A DNA stretch of 64,000 nucleotides from Marinobacter sp. EhC06 (GTDB taxonomy: Bacteria > Pseudomonadota > Gammaproteobacteria > Pseudomonadales > Oleiphilaceae), in the NCBI RefSeq assembly GCF_001650915.1, contig NZ_LXYO01000023.1:248001-312000 (forward strand), read 5' to 3'. This document shows positions 60,733 through 64,000 of the stretch, piece after piece. The position numbers and the translations under genes are program-made. Numbering within the stretch: position 1 is the stretch's first letter; the number at the start of each line of letters is the position of its first letter. The notes beneath the pieces are model-generated. The model had not been told where the DNA came from and searched no databases. It worked only from the letters and a program-made list of their open reading frames with translations.

Positions 60733-60834
60733 CCGGGCAGGGGATGCCTCCCGGGACACGCGGTGAATACATCCATGTACGCTCCGCAAAAACATCCATG
60801 TTTTTGAGGGTCCCGGGAGGCATCCCCTGCCCGG
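60733..60834. repeat. 102-bp palindrome between nrtB and nrtC (24-bp perfect arms)
   Basis: Arms 60733-60756 and 60811-60834 are perfect 24-bp inverted copies. The loop holds two smaller palindromes, TACATCCATGTA and AAAAACAT-CC-ATGTTTTT, the second with a terminator-like U run. It lies between two co-directional operon genes and has no coding frame. It could form a cruciform or limit nrtC expression. Confidence 0.82.
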
Positions 60835-60862
60835 AGCTCCGCATGATTGAGAGGTGACTTCC

Positions 60863-61729
60863 ATGAGTAAAACACATTTGGAACTGACTGGTGTCGAGAT
60901 GGCGTTTGATACGCCGAAGGGGCCATTTGTGGCTCTGGACAACATTAATCTGAAGATACAGAAGGGCGAGTTTGTTTCCCTGATTGGCCACTCCGGCTGT
61001 GGCAAGTCCACCGTCCTGAACATTGTGGCTGGCCTGCTTCAGGCCACCAAGGGTGGCTGTGTGCTGGATGGCCATGAGGTGAATTCGCCGGGGCCAGAGC
61101 GTGCGGTGGTGTTTCAGAACCATGCGCTGATGCCCTGGCTGACGGTGTACGAAAATGTCGAGCTGGCAGTGCAGCAGGTGTTTCGAAAATCGATGGGCAA
61201 GCAGGAGCGGCGCGACTGGATTCATCACAATCTGGAACTGGTGAATATGGCCCATGCGGCGGACAAGCGACCGGGTGAGGTATCGGGTGGTATGGCCCAG
61301 CGGGTGGGGATTGCCCGTGCCCTGGCCATGAAACCCAGTGTTCTGCTGATGGACGAGCCGTTTGGCGCACTGGATGCACTGACGCGGGCCCACCTGCAGG
61401 ACTCGTTGATGGAGATTCAGCAGGAGTTGAATAACACCGTCATCATGATCACCCACGATGTGGACGAGGCGGTGTTGCTGTCAGACCGGATCATCATGAT
61501 GACCAACGGGCCCGAGGCCACCGTGGGCGAGGATCTTTACATTGATCTGCCCCGGCCCCGCAACCGGGTGACTCTGGCGGACAACCCGGAGTACGTGCAT
61601 TATCGGCAGGAGGTCTTGCGCTTCCTGTACGAGAAACAGCGCAAGCTGGAACACATCTCGCCACGTCGTTCGGGAAAGCCGGAAGCCTCCGAGGGTGAGC
61701 AACCGAAGGCCCGGGCCGCCAGGGCGTGA
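60863..61729 (+). CDS. nrtC: Nitrate ABC transporter ATP-binding protein
   Basis: 288-residue ATPase with Walker A (GHSGCGKSTVLNI), the Q-loop in FQNHALMPWLTVYENVELAV (the nitrate/taurine subfamily PWLT), signature [15 protein letters not shown] (GGMAQR in place of GGQxQR, usual in NrtC/NrtD) and Walker B (VLLMDEPFGALDALTR). It powers nitrate uptake. It ends at about NrtD length, without the C-terminal regulatory domain of cyanobacterial NrtC. ATG 60863 follows GAGGTG. It converges on nasR, 10 nt away. Confidence 0.93.
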   Translation: MSKTHLELTGVEMAFDTPKGPFVALDNINLKIQKGEFVSLIGHSGCGKSTVLNIVAGLLQATKGGCVLDGHEVNSPGPERAVVFQNHALMPWLTVYENVELAVQQVFRKSMGKQERRDWIHHNLELVNMAHAADKRPGEVSGGMAQRVGIARALAMKPSVLLMDEPFGALDALTRAHLQDSLMEIQQELNNTVIMITHDVDEAVLLSDRIIMMTNGPEATVGEDLYIDLPRPRNRVTLADNPEYVHYRQEVLRFLYEKQRKLEHISPRRSGKPEASEGEQPKARAARA

Positions 61730-61739
61730 TACGTTTCGG

Positions 61740-63035
61740 TTACTTCAGCACATCCGCCATGGACACCAGGGCCCGGGCCACCTCGGGCAACTTCCGGCCC
61801 TGGTCCATGGCCAGTTTCCTTAATACCCGGTGAGCTTCGTCGTTGCTGATCCTGCGATGCTCCATCAGCAGTAGCACGGCTTTTTCCTGGGTTTTGCGGT
61901 CTTCCAGAGCTTCCCTGGCACTCTGCAGCTCATCGGTCATCTGTTGCAGGCGCCGGGTTTGCTCCTGGACCAGATCGAAGATGGAGCGGCCAAACTGCTG
62001 ACCAATACCATCGCTGGCCCAGGACTCACCGGCCTGTTGTTCGTTTCCGGAATCGCACAGCACCAACATGGGTTGAGAAGCCGGTTCCTGGGCATCCAGG
62101 GAAGTAATCAGGGTTTCCTGGTGGGCCAGCGAGTTTCTGGCATCGGCAAAACGCTCGGTGCAACGGGCATGAAAACAGCCCTCCACGGAATCCTCTATCT
62201 TTTTGAGTTCGTCCATCCGCTCAGACATGAGCCTGAACCATTCATCGGCCAGGGCCGGATCCAGGTCTTTATAACGACCAATGGCAGTGCCCCGCTGGCG
62301 AAGCTTCTCAATTTCGGACTCACGGGGGTTTTCGCGCAGTTTTTCCCACAGGTCCAGGGAACCCTCATCGGCAAAGCTGTTAAACACCTCGAAACAGCGC
62401 TCCTGCGCCTCAATCAGGTGCGCCATGCGCTCTGACAGTGCACGATCAAACCGGCCACTGGAAAACCCCGCCGAACCGACAGCCCGCTCCTGTCCACAGA
62501 ATTCTTTGCCGTTCATCAGGTGCACCATGGCCACCAGAAGCCCCGCTATGGTGGGGTCAACCGCGGTATCGGCAGCTTCAAACACAACCGCAATCAGGTT
62601 GTGGATCAGGGTACTGTAATCCTCGGTGGCAGAGGCCGCAGTTACTTTCCGGGCCACCACACACCGTCGCAGTTCCGGCAGGCCCTCAAGGCCGTGCAGG
62701 GCGCTCGCGAGCTGGTTAAGCAGGCGGCTACTGACAGGATGCGCCGTCAGTTCCTGGTGAATCTCGGCAAGGGCCTGCTCAAACTCCGAACGGAGCCGAT
62801 CCGACGTCGCAACCAGGTGTTTTCGCTCCTGGGCAAACTTTTCGCCGGAAGAACCAAGAAACACGTTAGACGCACCTCGCTCACACTGCAGTGCATGTAC
62901 CAGATTGCTGATGCACTGGACCAGTTTGCCCATCTGCAAGAAGTACTGGAGGTTCATCAACTCGCAGCTTTTCGAGGCAATCAGGTAGTCGCCCGCGGAT
63001 GGCGATTTATAGGCGGCGGCACGTTTGGTGTTCAT
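61740..63035 (-). CDS. nasR: NIT-ANTAR nitrate-responsive antiterminator
   Basis: 431-residue cytosolic regulator. The N-terminal NIT domain (about residues 25-310) senses nitrate/nitrite: LQYFLQMGKLVQCISNLVHA then LQCERGASNVFLGSSG, which contains the ligand-binding Arg helix. A coiled segment (VQEQTRRLQQMTDELQSARE) leads to a C-terminal ANTAR RNA-binding domain (about 365-425: KTQEKAVLLLMEHRRISNDE, AHRVLRKLAMDQGRKLPEVA). It matches Klebsiella NasR in layout: on binding nitrate it dimerises on leader hairpins and prevents termination. Candidate target leaders lie upstream of nirC, nrtA and nirB, possibly nasA. It is divergent from nirB. Confidence 0.92.
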   Translation of the reverse strand: MNTKRAAAYKSPSAGDYLIASKSCELMNLQYFLQMGKLVQCISNLVHALQCERGASNVFLGSSGEKFAQERKHLVATSDRLRSEFEQALAEIHQELTAHPVSSRLLNQLASALHGLEGLPELRRCVVARKVTAASATEDYSTLIHNLIAVVFEAADTAVDPTIAGLLVAMVHLMNGKEFCGQERAVGSAGFSSGRFDRALSERMAHLIEAQERCFEVFNSFADEGSLDLWEKLRENPRESEIEKLRQRGTAIGRYKDLDPALADEWFRLMSERMDELKKIEDSVEGCFHARCTERFADARNSLAHQETLITSLDAQEPASQPMLVLCDSGNEQQAGESWASDGIGQQFGRSIFDLVQEQTRRLQQMTDELQSAREALEDRKTQEKAVLLLMEHRRISNDEAHRVLRKLAMDQGRKLPEVARALVSMADVLK

Positions 63036-63253
63036 AACAGACTCCGGAGGCAGACAGCCTCTAATGCGACAATCACGGTCAGATCAGTCACTCGCGTAAC
63101 CAACCTCTTGCCAGTGCGCAGCAATTACCGCGCCACCGCATCTGGCCCAAAACCGTGCAATCCGCCCCGTCGCAGGGCAGTTTTCAAGTGTTCGTAAAGG
63201 TGATAGCAACCCTGAAAAACGCTAACCGTATGATTTTTAAAGGTTCGAAGAAC

Positions 63254-63269
63254 TGGCACGAAGATCGCT
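63254..63269 (+). promoter_or_regulatory. Sigma-54 promoter of nirB
   Basis: TGGCACGAAGATCGCT fits TGGCACG-N4-TTGCW with one mismatch and exact spacing. The start would be near 63280. A weak NtrC-like site (GGCCCAAAACCGTGC, 63144-63158) lies 95 bp upstream; only its GTGC half and central bases fit. The rest of 63036-63253 shows nothing else I can identify. Confidence 0.7.
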
Positions 63270-63293
63270 TTGCAATTGGTAAGGACGAACGTC

Positions 63294-63389
63294 CCGGCCA
63301 AGGATCAGGCCGGACCATCAGATCATTGTTGTTGGCATTGGCGCCGGACCATCGATTTCCCCTCGGGAATAGATGCTCCGGCTTTTTTT
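63294..63389 (+). promoter_or_regulatory. ANTAR-type antitermination leader of nirB
   Basis: A 6-bp hairpin (63294-63299 with 63308-63313) comes first, with an 8-nt loop. Then 63332-63336 pairs with 63343-63347 (three Watson-Crick and two G-U pairs) around hexaloop ATTGGC, with A at position 1 and G at 4. Its 3' arm is also the 5' arm of an intrinsic terminator: GCCGGA (63343-63348) with TCCGGC (63377-63382) and extra inner pairs, followed by T63383-63389. Confidence 0.72.
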
Positions 63390-63419
63390 GTTTAGTCGAA
63401 AAGTACGGGTTCGAGCGAA

Positions 63420-64000
63420 ATGACAGGAAACACTGAATCGACACTGGTGATCTGCGGGCACGGCATGGTTTCGCAACGCCTGCTGGAAGCTCTCTGCCGT
63501 GGGCGAGTCAGACCGTTTACCCGCATCATCGTGTTCAACGGCGAAGCATCCGCTGCCTACAACCGGATACAACTCTCGCTGCTGCTTGCCGGCGAAACAA
63601 ACGAAGCTTCTCTGGCGTTGCAGCACGACGAGTGGTTTCGGAACAACGGCATTGAAGTCTGCAACGGAGCACCGGTAGTCACCATCAATCGGCAAGATCA
63701 GACGGTGACCACCGGATCCGGTCGGGTACAGCCCTACACCCATCTGGTGCTGGCCACCGGATCGAGGCCCGCAAAACCGGGGCTACCGGGCGCAGACCTT
63801 CCGGGTGTCATGACCTTCCGGGACCTGGAAGACACCAGGACCCTGATTGAGTCTGCTGGCCGCCATCGGCGGGCGGTGGTCGTCGGAGGAGGCTTTCTTG
63901 GCCTGGAAGCCGCTGAAGGTCTCCGCCAGCGTGGTATGGCCGTCACCCTGCTGCACCGCAGCGGCCATCTTCTGAACCGTCAGTTGGACAGAATCGGGGG
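63420..64000 (+). CDS. nirB: Assimilatory nitrite reductase large subunit, N-terminal part (cut by window end)
   Basis: An open frame from ATG 63420 runs to the window edge (193 codons). It begins with a FAD-binding Rossmann motif (TLVICGHGMVSQRLLEAL), then YNRIQLSLLLAGE and LQHDEWFRNNGI, typical of NirB-type FAD/NADH domains, then LVLATGSRPAKPGLPG and the second dinucleotide fold VVVGGGFLGLEAAEGL. The siroheme and [4Fe-4S] domains would lie beyond the window. A NasB-like electron-transfer flavoprotein is possible. The sigma-54/NasR leader and the divergent nasR support nitrite assimilation. Confidence 0.82.
   Translation, partial: MTGNTESTLVICGHGMVSQRLLEALCRGRVRPFTRIIVFNGEASAAYNRIQLSLLLAGETNEASLALQHDEWFRNNGIEVCNGAPVVTINRQDQTVTTGSGRVQPYTHLVLATGSRPAKPGLPGADLPGVMTFRDLEDTRTLIESAGRHRRAVVVGGGFLGLEAAEGLRQRGMAVTLLHRSGHLLNRQLDRIG

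Noticed and set aside
60733..60834. Insertion-sequence remnant between nrtB and nrtC
   Set aside because: The arms are adjacent inverted copies around a 54-nt loop, with no transposase fragment and no target duplication visible. A structured repeat is the simpler reading.
63143..63160. TGGCCC...GTGCA as a second sigma-54 promoter before nirB
   Set aside because: The spacer is one base too long (N6 instead of N5) and no leader logic follows. The element at 63254 fits better.

Overview
The window looks like chromosome from a Marinobacter-type marine gammaproteobacterium. This is inferred from overall gene content: a two-subunit pyruvate carboxylase, many acyl-CoA dehydrogenases, a TRAP transporter, TonB/ExbB/ExbD, and a NasR-type nitrate locus. 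Base composition is moderately GC-rich throughout, except for a visibly AT-richer patch around 52.6-53.4 kb. I saw no rRNA, tRNA, CRISPR array or intact insertion sequence.

Layout. 0-14 kb is acyl-CoA and anaplerotic metabolism: glutaryl-CoA dehydrogenase, the pyruvate carboxylase pair, a heteromeric acyl-CoA dehydrogenase pair behind a motif-rich promoter, an XRE regulator, and a five-gene reverse-strand operon (thioesterase, ACAD11-like dehydrogenase, SDR, APH-type kinase, acyl-CoA ligase). That operon resembles the levulinate/4-hydroxyacid (lva) pathway. 14-30 kb holds a TRAP transporter, an NSS transporter, an Aer-like chemoreceptor, EamA and MATE exporters, a diguanylate cyclase, a degenerate HD-GYP-like protein, S-formylglutathione hydrolase, a CBS protein, an alanine/sodium symporter and a 1-Cys peroxiredoxin. 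30-33 kb is metNIQ. 33-40 kb has an HDOD-GAF protein, an ECF sigma/anti-sigma pair, and a divergent DUF4331-lipoprotein-TPR-HupE cluster of unknown function. 40-46 kb has an amidase, a lytic transglycosylase-like protein, a TauE/SafE transporter and a large PAS-GGDEF protein. 46.5-48.8 kb is a Fur-box-preceded exbB-exbD-exbD-tonB operon.

48.8-64 kb is dominated by nitrate/nitrite assimilation: a NirC-type channel with a PP2C-kinase, assimilatory nitrate reductase NasA, the nitrate ABC transporter NrtABC, the NIT-ANTAR antiterminator NasR, and the start of NirB, which runs off the window. The sequence itself shows the control logic. There are four sigma-54 (-24/-12) promoters, NtrC-like enhancer sites about 95-110 bp upstream, and leader RNAs that each carry an intrinsic terminator; in three of them the terminator overlaps a hexaloop hairpin of the kind ANTAR proteins bind. 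One enhancer lies equidistant (109 bp) from the divergent nasA and nrtA promoters. An orphan T6SS hcp behind a further sigma-54-like promoter, two AT-rich unknown genes and an AbiE toxin-antitoxin remnant sit inside this region.

Other highlights are three unrelated long perfect or near-perfect inverted repeats (22-24 bp arms), each sitting between co-directional genes of a different operon (lva-like, metNIQ, nrtABC).
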